Source: Candidatus Sulfotelmatobacter sp.
GTDB taxonomy: Bacteria; Acidobacteriota; Terriglobia; Terriglobales; Acidobacteriaceae
Assembly (NCBI GenBank): GCA_036500765.1
Contig: DASYBM010000015.1
Location: 62,001 to 126,000, forward strand
Direction of reading: 5' to 3'
DNA: 64,000 nucleotides
Part shown: piece after piece, positions 28,680 to 39,148 of the stretch
How positions within the stretch are numbered: position 1 is the stretch's first letter
How the letters are laid out: each line of letters begins with the position of its first letter
Made by a program: the position numbers and the translations under genes
Notes under the pieces: model-generated
Seen by the model: only the letters and a program-made list of their open reading frames with translations
Told to the model about the DNA's origin: nothing
Databases searched by the model: none

Positions 28680-30479
28680 ATGGCGACGACCACTGCAGTT
28701 CCCAAGACCCGCATTTCCGGCGGCAGCTTTTTGCTGGAATCGCGGCAGACCGAAGACATTTTCACGCCCGAAGATTTCAGCGAACAGCATCAATTGATCG
28801 GGCAGACCGCGGAGGAGTTCGCGGTCAACGAAATTCTTCCGAATGTCGAGAAAATCGAGCACAAAGATTTCTCGGTCTCTCGCGATCTTCTTAAGAAGGC
28901 AGGCGAACTCGGACTGAGCGCTGTCGAAATTCCGGAAGCCTATGGCGGCCTTGAAATGGACAAAGTTACCGCCGCTGTTATCGCCGATCACATCGCAAAA
29001 TATGCCGGCTTCGCCACCACTTGGGGCGCGCACAGCGGCATCGGCATGCTGCCCATCGTCTACTTCGGCACCGAAGAACAAAAGAAGAAATATCTGCCGC
29101 GCCTGGCCTCTGGAGAAATCGTGGGCGCATATGCCTTGTCGGAAGCCTCTTCCGGCTCGGACGCGCTCAACTGCCGCGCCCGCGCCGAGCTTTCCGCCGA
29201 CGGCAAGCATTACACCCTGAACGGCGAAAAGATGTGGATCACCAACGCCGGCTTCGCCGACCTGTTCACCGTCTTCGCCAAAGTGAACGGCGAGAAGTTC
29301 AGCGCATTTCTGGTCGAGAGAACTTTCCCCGGATTCTCCGTTGGCGCCGAAGAGCACAAGATGGGCATTCGTGGGTCGTCGACCTGCCCCATCATTCTCA
29401 ACGACTGCAAAGTTCCGGCTGAAAATCTGCTGGGCGAGATCGGCAAAGGCCACATCATCGCCTTCAACATTCTGAATGTCGGACGCTTCAAGTTGGGCGC
29501 GATGTGCGTGGGCGGCGGCCGCGTGTCACTCGAAAACGCAATTGGCTACGCTAAGCAGCGCAAGGCGTTTAACAAAGTCATCGCCGACTTCGGCCTGCTG
29601 CGGGAAAAAATCGCCAACATGGCCACGCTGCTCTACGTCGGCGAATCGCTGGTCTACCGCACCGTCGGAATGATGGACGCGGCCCTCGCCGACGTCGACA
29701 AGTCCGCCGCCGACGCCGCTAAGCAAACATTGAAAGCAATCGAAGAGTACGCCGTCGAATGCTCGATTATTAAAGTCTGGGGATCGGAGATGATCGACTA
29801 CGTCGTCGACGAGACCGTGCAAATTTACGCCGGCTATGGATTTGTCGAGGAATATCCCGCCGAGCGCGCTTACCGCGATGCTCGCATCAATCGCATTTTC
29901 GAAGGCACGAACGAGATTAACCGCCTGATCATCACCGGCTTCCTGCTGAAACGGGCGATGAGTGGGCAATTGCCGCTCATGCCCGCCATCAAGAAGTTGA
30001 TGGACGACGTTCTCTCCGGCCCATCCATGCCCGAGGAACTCGAAGGCGCGTTGCCCGAGGAACGAAGGTTAGTCGGACAGGCCAAGAAGTTGGGACTGTT
30101 TGCCTCCGGCGCAGCCACCCAGAAATACATGCAGGCGATTCAGGATCAGCAGGAGATCATGGGCGCAATCGCCGACATGACCATTGAAACCTATGCGATG
30201 GAGTCGGCCGTCCTGCGCGCGCAGAAAATGGTCGAAGCCAAAGGCGAAGCCGCCGCGGCGTTGCCGGTTGCGATGACCCGCGTCTATCTCTCGCAGGCCA
30301 TGGAAAAAGTCGAATCCGCAGCGCGCAAAATCATCGCCGCCGTTGCCGACGGCGACATGCTGCGCACGCAGCTCGCAATCCTGCGCCGCCTCGCCAAGCA
30401 CGAGCCCTTCAACACCATCGAACTGCGCCAGCAAATCGCGCAAAAGCTGATCGAGCGCGGGAAATACTCGCTCGCGTAA
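28680..30479 (+). CDS. fadE: Acyl-CoA dehydrogenase
   Basis: 599-residue FAD enzyme for the first step of beta-oxidation. Landmarks: GAYALSEASSGSDALNCRARA, GEKMWITNAGFADLFTVFAKV, YAKQRKAFNKVI and the catalytic glutamate region RINRIFEGTNEINRLI. The ~180-residue extra C-terminal domain is the VLCAD/FadE-of-Bacillus type rather than the 380-residue short form. With fadN and fadA it completes the oxidation cycle. Confidence 0.92.
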   Translation: MATTTAVPKTRISGGSFLLESRQTEDIFTPEDFSEQHQLIGQTAEEFAVNEILPNVEKIEHKDFSVSRDLLKKAGELGLSAVEIPEAYGGLEMDKVTAAVIADHIAKYAGFATTWGAHSGIGMLPIVYFGTEEQKKKYLPRLASGEIVGAYALSEASSGSDALNCRARAELSADGKHYTLNGEKMWITNAGFADLFTVFAKVNGEKFSAFLVERTFPGFSVGAEEHKMGIRGSSTCPIILNDCKVPAENLLGEIGKGHIIAFNILNVGRFKLGAMCVGGGRVSLENAIGYAKQRKAFNKVIADFGLLREKIANMATLLYVGESLVYRTVGMMDAALADVDKSAADAAKQTLKAIEEYAVECSIIKVWGSEMIDYVVDETVQIYAGYGFVEEYPAERAYRDARINRIFEGTNEINRLIITGFLLKRAMSGQLPLMPAIKKLMDDVLSGPSMPEELEGALPEERRLVGQAKKLGLFASGAATQKYMQAIQDQQEIMGAIADMTIETYAMESAVLRAQKMVEAKGEAAAALPVAMTRVYLSQAMEKVESAARKIIAAVADGDMLRTQLAILRRLAKHEPFNTIELRQQIAQKLIERGKYSLA

Positions 30480-30483
30480 AACC

Positions 30484-30550
30484 TTAAACCACAGAGGCCA
30501 CAGGGGATCACAGAGAAAACTCTGTGGTACTCTGTGCCCTCTGTGGTTAA
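30484..30550. repeat. Repeat R2, full inverted copy
   Basis: AACCACAGAGGCCACAGGGG and the inverse CTCTGTGCCCTCTGTGGTTAA enclose a short centre with a nested ACAGAG...CTCTGT. The RNA would fold into a long hairpin between fadE and the next gene. Confidence 0.8.
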
Positions 30551-30591
30551 GCTTTTGTTCTGGCTGTGTCCCTTCTGATACAACTGTCGCC

Positions 30592-31644
30592 ATGAAAATC
30601 ACCGCGATGCATCTCATCGCCGCCGCGATCGCGCTTGCTCCCGCACTGGCGGCACAAGCGACTCCAGCCCCACCGCAGGACTCCGCCACCTTCGATGCCG
30701 ACGGCACCGCTCACATCACGCGCGTCATTCCCATGCCGGCAACGGTCAGCCAGGAAGCGCAAAAATGGCTCGACTCGCTCAACCAGCAGAAGGTTGGTCC
30801 GCCGGAGTCGCTGGCCGAGCGCCGCGCCCGCACCGACGAATGGCGCAAGAGCCAATCCGCCGAGGCGCGCCGCCTTTATCCGGTGAATGTCGAGGAAACC
30901 AGCATGGCAGGCGTGCGCACCGACGTCATCACGCCGCTCTCGGGCGCGGACAAGCGCGTGCTGATCAATCTCCACGGCGGCGGATTCAATTCCGACTCCG
31001 GATCGTTGATCGAGGGCGTCCCCATCGCCAACCTGGCCAAGATCAAAGTCGTCTCCGTCTACTATCGTCTCGCTCCCGAGAATCCGTTTCCCGCCGCGGT
31101 GGACGACGTGGTCTCGGTCTATAAGGAGCTACTCAAAACTTACCCGCCGCGTAGCATCGGAATTTTCGGCACCTCCGCGGGAGCAATCCTGACTGGCGAG
31201 GTGGCCGTGCGCCTGAAGCAACTCGGACTGCCCGAACCCGCGGCTCTCGGAATATTTTCCGGCCTCGCGGACTTCAGCCGCGTGGGGGATGCTCGACAAA
31301 TATTCGCGCTCAATGGCTTGCCCGGCCGCATAGAGCCGGTCGATTCCAAGCATCTGCCCGACGATCGATATGTGGGCAAGACTGACCGCAAAGATCCCGC
31401 GCTCTCACCCATCTTCGCCAACCTGCAAGGCATGCCGCCCAGCCTGCTCATCACCAGCACACGCGACCTGCTGCTGAGCGATACTGCGATCTTTCATCGC
31501 GCCCTGCTGGCGGCCGGCAACGACGCACAGCTAGTCGTATTCGAAGCTTTGCCACATGCCTTCTGGTATCACTTCCAATTGCCGGAAACCAAAGAAGCAC
31601 TCGACCTGATGGCTAAATTCTTTGACGAAAAATTGACGCGATAG
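30592..31644 (+). CDS. Secreted alpha/beta hydrolase, HSL-type esterase
   Basis: 350 residues with a signal peptide (HLIAAAIALAPALAAQA). The oxyanion motif HGGG is in VLINLHGGGFNSDSG, the nucleophile serine is in FGTSAGAIL and the C-terminal histidine is in ALPHAFWY. The acid is likely in SDTAIFH/RDLLLSD. This is the hormone-sensitive-lipase (family IV) esterase layout. It lies upstream of a secreted alpha-galactosidase, so it may deacylate plant polysaccharides, but this is only suggested by context. Confidence 0.87.
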   Translation: MKITAMHLIAAAIALAPALAAQATPAPPQDSATFDADGTAHITRVIPMPATVSQEAQKWLDSLNQQKVGPPESLAERRARTDEWRKSQSAEARRLYPVNVEETSMAGVRTDVITPLSGADKRVLINLHGGGFNSDSGSLIEGVPIANLAKIKVVSVYYRLAPENPFPAAVDDVVSVYKELLKTYPPRSIGIFGTSAGAILTGEVAVRLKQLGLPEPAALGIFSGLADFSRVGDARQIFALNGLPGRIEPVDSKHLPDDRYVGKTDRKDPALSPIFANLQGMPPSLLITSTRDLLLSDTAIFHRALLAAGNDAQLVVFEALPHAFWYHFQLPETKEALDLMAKFFDEKLTR

Positions 31645-31770
31645 AATTTTCTATTTCCCGTCCTCCGGCGCCACCGTCAAGCGGGCAATTGCAAATCGTA
31701 TCGTCGCTTACTGCTCGGTAACTTGGCCGATCTTCTACCAATCTCCCCGCTCTTCTGATAAAACGTCTGC

Positions 31771-32979
31771 ATGAAAATGCGCCGCGTGATTTTTGCATTG
31801 TTGTTCTCCTTGCTCGTCTTTACCGCCGCTTCGCTCTCGCAGGAAAAGGCTTCGCCCTCGGCGACTCTCGCACTTACGCCCCCTATGGGCTGGAATTCGT
31901 GGAACAAATTCGCCTGCAATGTGAGCGAAGACTTGATCAAAGGCATGGCCGACGCCGTCGTGAAATCGGGCATGAAAGACGCAGGCTACGTCTACGTCAA
32001 CATCGACGACTGCTGGCAGGTGAGCCGCGACGCCAACGCCAACATCGTGGCCGATCCGCAGCGCTTTCCGCATGGCATGAAAGCCGTGGGCGACTACATC
32101 CACTCGCTTGGGCTGAAGTTTGGCGTCTATTCCGACGCGGGATCGAAGACTTGTGCCGGACGCCCCGGCGGCCTTGGCCACGAATATCAGGATGCCGTTC
32201 AGTATGCTGCGTGGGGCGTCGATTATCTGAAATACGACTGGTGCAACACGACCACGCAGGATGCGAAAGCGTCCTACGCCAACATCCGCGCCGCGCTTGA
32301 CGCCTCCGGCCGGCCGATCGTGCTGAGCATCTGCGAGTGGGGCAAGGCCAGCCCCTGGCTCTGGGGCAAAGAAGTTGGCGGAAACCTGTGGCGCAGCACG
32401 GGCGACATTCAGGACCGCTGGGGAGGCCAGCAGAAATGGCCCGACGGCAGTTGCTGCTCCAACGGTGTGCTCGCAATTATCGATCAGCAGGTCGGCCTGC
32501 AATCTTTCGCGGGCCCCGGACATTGGAATGATCCGGACATGCTCGAAGTCGGCAATGGCGGCATGACCGACACAGAGTACCGCTCGCATTTCAGTCTATG
32601 GGCACTGCTGGCGGCGCCATTGATCGCGGGCAACGATTTGCGCAATATGCGCCCGGAGATCCACGACATTCTCACCAACAAAGAAGTCATCGCCGTGGAT
32701 CAAGATCCGCTCGGCCACGAGGGCGAGCGCGTGGCTAAGACCGGTGACCTGGAAGTCTGGGCGAAGCAACTAAGGGACGGCAGCCGCGCCGTGATCCTGC
32801 TGAATCGCGGCGCGGGAGAACAGCAAGTCACCGCCAACTGGGAAGACCTTGGTTATCCCAGCAGCATCGCCGCTTCCGTTCGAGACTTATGGCAGCACCA
32901 AGAATTGGGAAAGTTCACCGGGAAATTTTCCGCCACTGTTGCATCGCATGGCGTAGTAATGGTGATTGTCAAACCCTAA
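31771..32979 (+). CDS. Secreted GH27 alpha-galactosidase
   Basis: 402 residues. A signal peptide (VIFALLFSLLVFTAASLS) precedes a GH27 barrel: LTPPMGWNSWNKFACN, YVNIDDCWQ, the nucleophile Asp156 in DYLKYDWCN and the acid/base Asp212 in RSTGDIQD. GPGHWNDPDMLEVGNGGMT follows, and then a small beta domain from about residue 310. This matches plant-type alpha-galactosidases that cleave terminal alpha-1,6-galactose from galactomannan or raffinose-type sugars. A second alpha-galactosidase-like gene is at the right end of the window. Confidence 0.94.
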   Translation: MKMRRVIFALLFSLLVFTAASLSQEKASPSATLALTPPMGWNSWNKFACNVSEDLIKGMADAVVKSGMKDAGYVYVNIDDCWQVSRDANANIVADPQRFPHGMKAVGDYIHSLGLKFGVYSDAGSKTCAGRPGGLGHEYQDAVQYAAWGVDYLKYDWCNTTTQDAKASYANIRAALDASGRPIVLSICEWGKASPWLWGKEVGGNLWRSTGDIQDRWGGQQKWPDGSCCSNGVLAIIDQQVGLQSFAGPGHWNDPDMLEVGNGGMTDTEYRSHFSLWALLAAPLIAGNDLRNMRPEIHDILTNKEVIAVDQDPLGHEGERVAKTGDLEVWAKQLRDGSRAVILLNRGAGEQQVTANWEDLGYPSSIAASVRDLWQHQELGKFTGKFSATVASHGVVMVIVKP

Positions 32980-32984
32980 AGCAT

Positions 32985-33066
32985 CAACCACGAAGGGCGC
33001 GAAGTTTCACGAAGGTTTCTCCCACAAAAGATTTTCCTTCGCGCACTTTCGTGTCCTTGGTGGTCA
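32985..33066. repeat. Repeat R2 variant
   Basis: AACCACGAAGGGCGCGAAG... and the inverse CTTTCGTGTCCTTGGTGGTC form a long imperfect hairpin. Its right end TGACCACC (minus strand) includes the TGA stop of the gene at 33064-33318. Confidence 0.75.
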
Positions 33067-33318
33067 GCGATTTTTATTCAGCTCCTCCATCACGCTCTGA
33101 ATCAATTCTTTCGCATCAGTCAGGCTCTTCATGATGATCTGAATATCCATGACCGGCTTGCCCGGCCAGCGCTGGCTCTGGCAATAAACGCCGTGTTGCC
33201 CGACGAGCGCCATCGCATCGGTGATCGTATCCATGGTGACAGCCAGCCGTCCGCGCGGCACGCCCATCATGGTCTCGTAATGTTCCAGTTCTTCCTGCTT
33301 TTCTTCAAATACCGGCAT
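33064..33318 (-). CDS. Small conserved-looking protein, unknown
   Basis: 84 residues, MPVFEEKQEELEHYETMMGV...DTITDAMALVGQHG...MKSLTDAKELIQSVMEELNKNR. Mostly helical and acidic, without signal or membrane segment; one cysteine. Not recognised. Its stop codon is supplied by the flanking R2 repeat, so the C terminus may have been altered. Confidence 0.5.
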   Translation of the reverse strand: MPVFEEKQEELEHYETMMGVPRGRLAVTMDTITDAMALVGQHGVYCQSQRWPGKPVMDIQIIMKSLTDAKELIQSVMEELNKNR

Positions 33319-33443
33319 GCGACGATTGTAACTGCATGCCCGGATGGCGCATAATGGCCGGGCTGCTGACTTATTCTTCGTTCACGCGTCAAATCACTTG
33401 GCCTTAGATCACTCGGCATTCAATCCAAAGGAGAGACCAAAAC

Positions 33444-33959
33444 ATGCGACACAAGATTGCCCTTCTCGCGCTTTCGATTCTGACCCTCACCCTGTTCGGT
33501 GCAGCGCAGGCCAGCCCTCCGGCTTCGGCCACCTGCGATCTGGGCGGCGGCAAGACCATCAAGACCGACTACTCCAGCCCGCGCGCCAAAGGCCGGAAGA
33601 TTTACGGCGGGCTGGTTCCCTATGGCGAAGTCTGGCGCACCGGCGCCAATTCTGCGACAACGTTCGTGACCAGTTCTGATGTAAGCGTTGGCGGCAAGAC
33701 CATACCGGCTGGCAGCTACACGATCTTCACCGTCCCCAACGCCGACAAGTGGACGCTCATCATCAACAAGAAAACCGGCGAATGGGGCATCCCTTACAAG
33801 TACGAGGGCGATGAACTGGCGCGTATCGACATGAAAGTCTCGAAGCTGCCATCGCCGGTCGAGAACTTCACCATCAACTATGCCAAGTCCGGCAACACTT
33901 GCACCTTGCAAATCGATTGGGAGACAACTCGGGCGTCAGTAGACATCAGCGCGAAGTAA
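33444..33959 (+). CDS. Secreted DUF2911-family protein
   Basis: 171 residues with a signal peptide (ALLALSILTLTLFGAAQA). The mature part has the DUF2911 pattern: TDYSSPRAKGRKIYGGLVPYGEVWRTGAN, TTFVTSSDVSVGGKTIPAGSYTIFTVP, WTLIINKKTGEWG and a terminal beta strand TLQIDWETTRASVDIS. Widely found as secreted proteins in Acidobacteria and Bacteroidetes; function unknown. Its ribosome site GGAG is about 10 bases before ATG. Confidence 0.85.
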   Translation: MRHKIALLALSILTLTLFGAAQASPPASATCDLGGGKTIKTDYSSPRAKGRKIYGGLVPYGEVWRTGANSATTFVTSSDVSVGGKTIPAGSYTIFTVPNADKWTLIINKKTGEWGIPYKYEGDELARIDMKVSKLPSPVENFTINYAKSGNTCTLQIDWETTRASVDISAK

Positions 33960-33991
33960 ATTTTGAATCAATTTGCGACCCCTAAAACTTT

Positions 33992-34056
33992 GTCATTTCG
34001 AGCGCAGCAAAATGGCGCGTGTGGCGCGCCATTTTGCGAAGTCGAGAAACCTGCTT
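33992..34056. repeat. Repeat R4 with perfect 13-bp hairpin
   Basis: GTCATTTCGAGCGCA, then the perfect stem GCAAAATGGCGCG/CGCGCCATTTTGC (34007-34019, 34025-34037), then GAAGTCGAGAAACCTGCTTTTTT. It may serve as a bidirectional terminator between two convergent genes. Confidence 0.75.
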
Positions 34057-34125
34057 TTTTCCCGGATTATTGTTCCAGAATTGCGGTTCCAGAATTGCGC
34101 CCTAGCACATGCCGCCGGCAGCTTT

Positions 34126-35913
34126 TTACTTGGGCTGGCGGACCGCGTCCATAGCCTGTTCCGCCTCAGCCAGATCAGGCGAGATCTTCAACGCGTTCCG
34201 GTACGCATCGAGCGCCTCAGATGGACGACCACCTTGCGCCAGCACGCGCCCAAGACCCAGCCACGCCCTGGCCTGATTTGGATTCAAGCGCAACGACTCC
34301 TCGAAATTATTGCGCGCCTGTCCGTATTCTCCCAATTTGAAGTACGCGGCCCCCAAATTCGCATGCGCCCCGGCCAGCAGCCCCGGATCTGAAGTCAGCT
34401 GGACCGCAGCCTCATACTGTTCCACAGCCTCGCGCAGCCGGCCGTGCATCTGATAATACGTTCCCAGATTGCCGCGGCTCATGGGATCCTTCGGATTGAT
34501 GCGGGCCGCCATCTCGAAGTGCGGATACGCCTCTTCTTCTCTCCCTTCCAGAATCAGCGCCCCGCCCAGATTATTTTCAGCCACAAAATTATTCTGAGTG
34601 ACAGCGAGCGTGTGCGACCACAAATCGTAATTGCTTTGCCAATATGCGATCTGGCGATGTGTCGTGACGACGAACGCGAGAATAATCAAAACCGCAACTC
34701 CCACAACTGAAGCCGGAAGAACAAGATTATTCTGCTTCGCCTGCTGCCGTTCAGCCCACTCCGCGACGCCGAACGCGATCGCCACGAAAATCCCAATCAG
34801 CGGAATGTACGCGTAACGGTCGGCCATCGCGGCCTCGCCCACCTGCACCAGACCAATCACCGGAACCAGCGTTCCCAGAAACCAGAGCCATCCTACGAGC
34901 AGGTAACGATGCGTGCGCAACTGCCAAACCACGGCAGTGATTGGGAGCAACACAACTGCCGCAACCATCACGCGCCACGCGGCCAGGGAATCTCCGGGAT
35001 GCGGATACAAGGGCGCAAGCCGCGCAGGCCAGACCATCTTCCACAAATACATCGCGTAGACATAAATGGCGTTCGCGATACGCGCGCCAAAAGAAACTTC
35101 GACGCTCGTGCGCACCGCTCCACCGGCTTGCTGTGCTTGCATGGTAATCATCGCACTGGCGGCGGAAAGCGCAAGCAACGGCAGTTTTTCGAGCGCCAGC
35201 CGCGACCATGGAAATGTCGGCTGCGCCCGGCTCGTCTCCGTGCTCGCTCCGCTCACACGCGCCAGCGGCCAATAGTCGAGCAGCAGCAGTACGAACGGCA
35301 ACGTGATCACCATCGGTTTCGACGCCAACCCAGCAGCAAACAACGCGGCCACCGCCAGATAGCGCTGCCAGTTCGGCTTCCGTGCGTACCAGCCATAAGC
35401 CCACAACGTGAGAAAGAAGAAGAACGTACACAGCACATTCTTGCGCTCGGCCACCCAGGCCACCGACTCTACATTGATGGGATGAACCGCGAACAGCGCC
35501 GCTACAAACAAGCTCGGCCCCAGACGCGACGTGAACTTCACGAGCAGCAGAAAGAGCAGCACGACATTCACCACATGCAACAGTACGCTGGTCAGATGAT
35601 GTCCCGCCGGATTTAGCCGAAACACCGAAACGTCGAGCGCATGCGACATCCACGTCACGGGATGCCAGTTCGCCTGCTCGGTAGAAGTGAGAGCCCACCG
35701 GACAGTATCAAAGGTGAGGCCTTGGCGAACGTGCGGATTCTCCGTGACGTAGCGATCGTCGTCATAATTCACAAATGGATGGCGATTGACCGGGTTGTAC
35801 AGAGCGAGCGTAACCACCGTCAGCAGCAGGCACACAATCGGATTGCGCTTTTCACGAGCGGCGAACACTCCCGCCGATTCCGGGGCGCGTGGAATTTTCT
35901 TGGTGGGCGGCAA
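34126..35913 (-). CDS. Membrane protein with C-terminal TPR repeats (TMTC/GT-C-like)
   Basis: 595 residues. About ten transmembrane helices occupy residues 28-420, with the loop PFVNYDDDRYVTENPHV after helix 1, whose acidic pair is typical of GT-C glycosyltransferases using lipid-linked sugars. From about 440 to the end there are four TPR units (AENNLGGALILEGREEEAYPHFEMAARINPKDP, NLGTYYQMHGRLREAVEQYEAAVQLT and so on). Proteins of this design are common in Acidobacteria and Planctomycetes; O-glycosylation is inferred, not shown. It follows gcvPB but is separated by repeats. Confidence 0.82.
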   Translation of the reverse strand: MPPTKKIPRAPESAGVFAAREKRNPIVCLLLTVVTLALYNPVNRHPFVNYDDDRYVTENPHVRQGLTFDTVRWALTSTEQANWHPVTWMSHALDVSVFRLNPAGHHLTSVLLHVVNVVLLFLLLVKFTSRLGPSLFVAALFAVHPINVESVAWVAERKNVLCTFFFFLTLWAYGWYARKPNWQRYLAVAALFAAGLASKPMVITLPFVLLLLDYWPLARVSGASTETSRAQPTFPWSRLALEKLPLLALSAASAMITMQAQQAGGAVRTSVEVSFGARIANAIYVYAMYLWKMVWPARLAPLYPHPGDSLAAWRVMVAAVVLLPITAVVWQLRTHRYLLVGWLWFLGTLVPVIGLVQVGEAAMADRYAYIPLIGIFVAIAFGVAEWAERQQAKQNNLVLPASVVGVAVLIILAFVVTTHRQIAYWQSNYDLWSHTLAVTQNNFVAENNLGGALILEGREEEAYPHFEMAARINPKDPMSRGNLGTYYQMHGRLREAVEQYEAAVQLTSDPGLLAGAHANLGAAYFKLGEYGQARNNFEESLRLNPNQARAWLGLGRVLAQGGRPSEALDAYRNALKISPDLAEAEQAMDAVRQPK

Positions 35914-35922
35914 TAGAAGGAT

Positions 35923-36066
35923 TTAACCACAGAGGACACAAAGGAGCACAGGGGAGGAAACAGGGAAGGCACGGGAGAGAGGATTGCAGATTTTCCGATT
36001 GCAGAGTGCAGATTAACAATCGTAGCCAAGGGTTTCAATCTGCAATCTGAAATCGACAATCTGCAA
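35923..36066. repeat. R2 half-copy plus GATTGCAGATT inverted repeats
   Basis: TAACCACAGAGGACACAAAGGAGCACAGGGG is followed by GATTGCAGATTTTCCGATTGCAGAG and, inverted, AATCTGCAATCTGAAATCGACAATCTGCAATC. These fill the gap between the TPR gene and gcvPB. Confidence 0.7.
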
Positions 36067-37554
36067 TCAGGCCGGCTTCCACCGCAACACGGGCTTCCTG
36101 GCAGCCGCGGTCTCGTCCAGCCGCGAAACCCGCGTGGAGTGCGGCGCATCGAGCACCGTCTGCGGATCTTCCTCGACCTCTTCTGCAATCGACTTCATGG
36201 CTTCGATGAACAAATCCATCTCTTCTTTCGATTCGCTTTCCGTGGGTTCGATCATGAGCGCCCCGGGCACGATCAGCGGAAACGCCGTCGTATAAGGATG
36301 GAAGCCGTAATCGATCAGTCGCTTTGCAATGTCCATGGTGCGCACGCCTTTTTTCAGTTGCGTTTTATCGCTGAATACAACCTCGTGCATAGTCGGCGTG
36401 GAATAAGGCAAATCGTAAGTGCCTTCGAGCCCCTTGCGAATGTAGTTGGCATTGAGCACGGCGTCTTCAGTGGTCTGGCGCAGCCCGTCGGGGCCATTCG
36501 CCTGTATGTAGGCCAAGGCCCGCACGAACATTCCGAAGTTGCCATAGAACGCCCGCACCCGCCCCACCGACTGCGGACGGTTGTAGTCGAACGCCAGCGT
36601 TCCATCGGAATTTGCCGTGAGCGTCGGCGTCGGCAGGAACGGCTCCAACACTTTCTTGATCGCCACCGGTCCAGACCCAGGTCCGCCGCCGCCGTGCGGC
36701 GTGGAAAACGTTTTGTGCAGGTTCAAGTGCATCACGTCGACGCCGAAATCTCCAGGCCTCACCTTGCCAACCAGCGCGTTCATGTTGGCGCCGTCCATGT
36801 AGAGCAGCCCGCCTTTCGCGTGCAGAATGTCGGCGATCTTGTGGATGTCCTGCTCAAACACTCCCAGCGTATTCGGATTGGTCAGCATGAGCGCCGCGAC
36901 ATCTTCATTCATCTGCGCCGCGAGCGCCGCAAAGTCGACCATGCCGCGCGAATCCGATTTCAAATTCTCAACCGCATAATTCACCATCGCGGCCGTCGCC
37001 GGATTAGTTCCGTGCGCGGAATCGGGAATCAGAATTTTCTTGCGCGCGTTGCCTTTCGACTGATGATAAGCACGCACCATCAGCAGTCCGGTCATCTCGC
37101 CATGCGCGCCGGCCGCGGGTTGCAGCGTGATCGCATCCATTCCGGTGATCTCGATCAGCTGTTCGCTCAACGTCTTGACGATGCGCAACGCGCCCTGCGA
37201 AATTTTCTCCGGCTGGTACGGATGCCCGTTCGCAATTCCCTCCACCCGCGCCACCGCCTCGTTCACCCGCGGGTTGTACTTCATGGTGCACGATCCCAAC
37301 GGATACATGCCGAGATCTATCGCATAGTTCCACGTGGAAAGCCGCGTGAAATGGCGGATGATTTCGATCTCGCTGACCTCCGGCATGTTGCCCAAATCTT
37401 TTCTTTCCGATGCGCCGAGAAGCTTCGCGGTGTCCACTTCTGGCACGTCGAGCGGCGGCAGTTTCCAGGCCGCCTTCCCTGCCGAAGACTTCTCGAAGAT
37501 CAGGCCCTCATTTTGATTCACCTGAAGGGACGCTTTGCGGGTCGCATGCTTCAT
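36067..37554 (-). CDS. gcvPB: Glycine dehydrogenase (decarboxylating) subunit 2
   Basis: 495-residue PLP subunit of the two-part P protein of the glycine cleavage system. PLP-binding Lys281 is in [18 protein letters not shown]. Other landmarks are [36 protein letters not shown] and [10 protein letters not shown]. It decarboxylates glycine and passes the aminomethyl group to lipoyl-GcvH. ATG overlaps the gcvPA stop as ATGA. Confidence 0.96.
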   Translation of the reverse strand: MKHATRKASLQVNQNEGLIFEKSSAGKAAWKLPPLDVPEVDTAKLLGASERKDLGNMPEVSEIEIIRHFTRLSTWNYAIDLGMYPLGSCTMKYNPRVNEAVARVEGIANGHPYQPEKISQGALRIVKTLSEQLIEITGMDAITLQPAAGAHGEMTGLLMVRAYHQSKGNARKKILIPDSAHGTNPATAAMVNYAVENLKSDSRGMVDFAALAAQMNEDVAALMLTNPNTLGVFEQDIHKIADILHAKGGLLYMDGANMNALVGKVRPGDFGVDVMHLNLHKTFSTPHGGGGPGSGPVAIKKVLEPFLPTPTLTANSDGTLAFDYNRPQSVGRVRAFYGNFGMFVRALAYIQANGPDGLRQTTEDAVLNANYIRKGLEGTYDLPYSTPTMHEVVFSDKTQLKKGVRTMDIAKRLIDYGFHPYTTAFPLIVPGALMIEPTESESKEEMDLFIEAMKSIAEEVEEDPQTVLDAPHSTRVSRLDETAAARKPVLRWKPA

Positions 37555-38927
37555 CGCGCCACCTCTTCCACTTCTTCTTTCGCCGACCGCACCGACCGCT
37601 CACTCTCGGCCACCAGTCCGACGGCGGTATCAATCGTGCTCCGCGTGGTCAACTCCGTGCAACACCACAACGCAGCATTCCCCAGTTCGGGATAGAACTT
37701 CTTCAGCGGCAAGCCACCGATCATCTTGTGTCCCAGCAATCGGCCGTTGATCGCATAGGGATCTTCGCTGGTCTCCACGACGAACTCATTGAATCGCGGC
37801 GTTCCGCCAAACAAAACTTTCCCGTGCTTGGCAAACTGCGCCGCCGCGTAAGCTGTCTTCGCCAGATTCTGCTTCGCCAATTCCCTGAGGCCGACTTTCC
37901 CATAGACCGTCATGAAGATATTGACCATCAGCGCGACCAGCGCCTGGTTCGTGCAAATGTTCGACGTCGCCTTCTCGCGCCGGATATGCTGTTCGCGAGT
38001 CGCCAGCGTCAGCACGAATCCGCGCTTGCCCTGCTTATCAACGGTCTGGCCGACGAGTCTACCCGGCATCTGCCGCACATATTTTTCGCGCGTGGCAATC
38101 ACTCCGCAATAAGGTCCGCCGAATCCCAACGGCACGCCGAACGATTGCGCTTCCATCGTGATGACATCCGCTTCCCGCGGCGGCTCTACAATTCCCAGCG
38201 AGACCGCTTCCGCGATCGACACCACCAGCATTGCGCCACGCTTGTGTGCCATCTCGGCAATCGCGGCGATGTCTTCAATCGTGCCGAAAAAGTTCGGCGA
38301 CTGCACGAGCACACACCCGGTCTCGGGCGTAATCGACTTCTCAAGTTCGCCCAGATTGAGCCGACCATCGTCGCCGAAACCTGCGACAGACAATGGCATG
38401 CCCTGATGCGTCGCATAGGTCGCCAAAACCTCGCGATACTCCGGATGCAAGCTGCGCGCCACCACCACCGAGCGCTTCCCGGTCAGGCGCACCGCCATCA
38501 TCACGCCTTCGGCCGCTGCGGTTGAGCCGTCATACATCGACGCGTTCGCAACTTCCATTCCGGTGAGTTCGCAGATCATCGTCTGAAATTCGAAGATGGA
38601 TTGCAGCGTGCCCTGCGAAATCTCCGCCTGATAAGGCGTATACGCGGTCAGAAACTCTCCCCGCGAAATCAGCGAGTCAATGATGACCGGCCGGTAGTGA
38701 AAATACGCGCCAGCGCCCAGAAAGCTGGTATAGCCCTCGCCGTTCTCGCGCGAACGCTGGCGGAAGAAGTCGACAATTTCCGACTCCGCCATCTGCCGCG
38801 GAATGTTGAGGTCGCGAGTCAGGCGATACTCCGCCGGGATCGGCGCAAACAAATCGTCGACTGAATGCAGGCCAATCGCCTTCAACATCGCTTCGCGGTC
38901 GGCGGGAGACTTGGGCAAGTAGCGCAT
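37551..38927 (-). CDS. gcvPA: Glycine dehydrogenase (decarboxylating) subunit 1
   Basis: 458 residues, partner of GcvPB in the split P protein. Landmarks: [81 protein letters not shown] [19 protein letters not shown]. It lacks the PLP lysine, as expected. The split form is usual in Acidobacteria, Firmicutes and Thermus. Confidence 0.96.
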   Translation of the reverse strand: MRYLPKSPADREAMLKAIGLHSVDDLFAPIPAEYRLTRDLNIPRQMAESEIVDFFRQRSRENGEGYTSFLGAGAYFHYRPVIIDSLISRGEFLTAYTPYQAEISQGTLQSIFEFQTMICELTGMEVANASMYDGSTAAAEGVMMAVRLTGKRSVVVARSLHPEYREVLATYATHQGMPLSVAGFGDDGRLNLGELEKSITPETGCVLVQSPNFFGTIEDIAAIAEMAHKRGAMLVVSIAEAVSLGIVEPPREADVITMEAQSFGVPLGFGGPYCGVIATREKYVRQMPGRLVGQTVDKQGKRGFVLTLATREQHIRREKATSNICTNQALVALMVNIFMTVYGKVGLRELAKQNLAKTAYAAAQFAKHGKVLFGGTPRFNEFVVETSEDPYAINGRLLGHKMIGGLPLKKFYPELGNAALWCCTELTTRSTIDTAVGLVAESERSVRSAKEEVEEVAR

Positions 38928-38995
38928 AAGAAATTCTTTAGATGTGCCAGGGAGTCATTTGGATTGCGGCGTCATCGCTTCGTTTAAGCAGTAAT

Positions 38996-39053
38996 GTCAT
39001 CCCGAGCAGAGCCGTTTTTCAGCCCTGAGCGCAGCCGAAGGGGAGGGATCTCG
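38996..39053. repeat. Repeat R4 copy
   Basis: GTCATCCCGAGCAGAGCCGTTTTTCAGCCCTGAGCGCAGCCGAAGGGGAGGGATCT. It lies between gcvPA and gcvH inside the operon. A GCCTGACGCCCAATGCCCGACGCCC stretch (39118-39143) follows. Confidence 0.7.
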
Positions 39054-39148
39054 CGCACAACCGGCTCCGCACGCAAGCGGAACACATTACCTCGTCGTGC
39101 AAGAATGCCTGAGGTCCGGCCTGACGCCCAATGCCCGACGCCCGCCTT

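Noticed and set aside
36139-37695. 518-codon frame on the plus strand opposite gcvPB
   Set aside because: Arg/His-rich antisense shadow of a clear gcvPB gene in GC-rich DNA.
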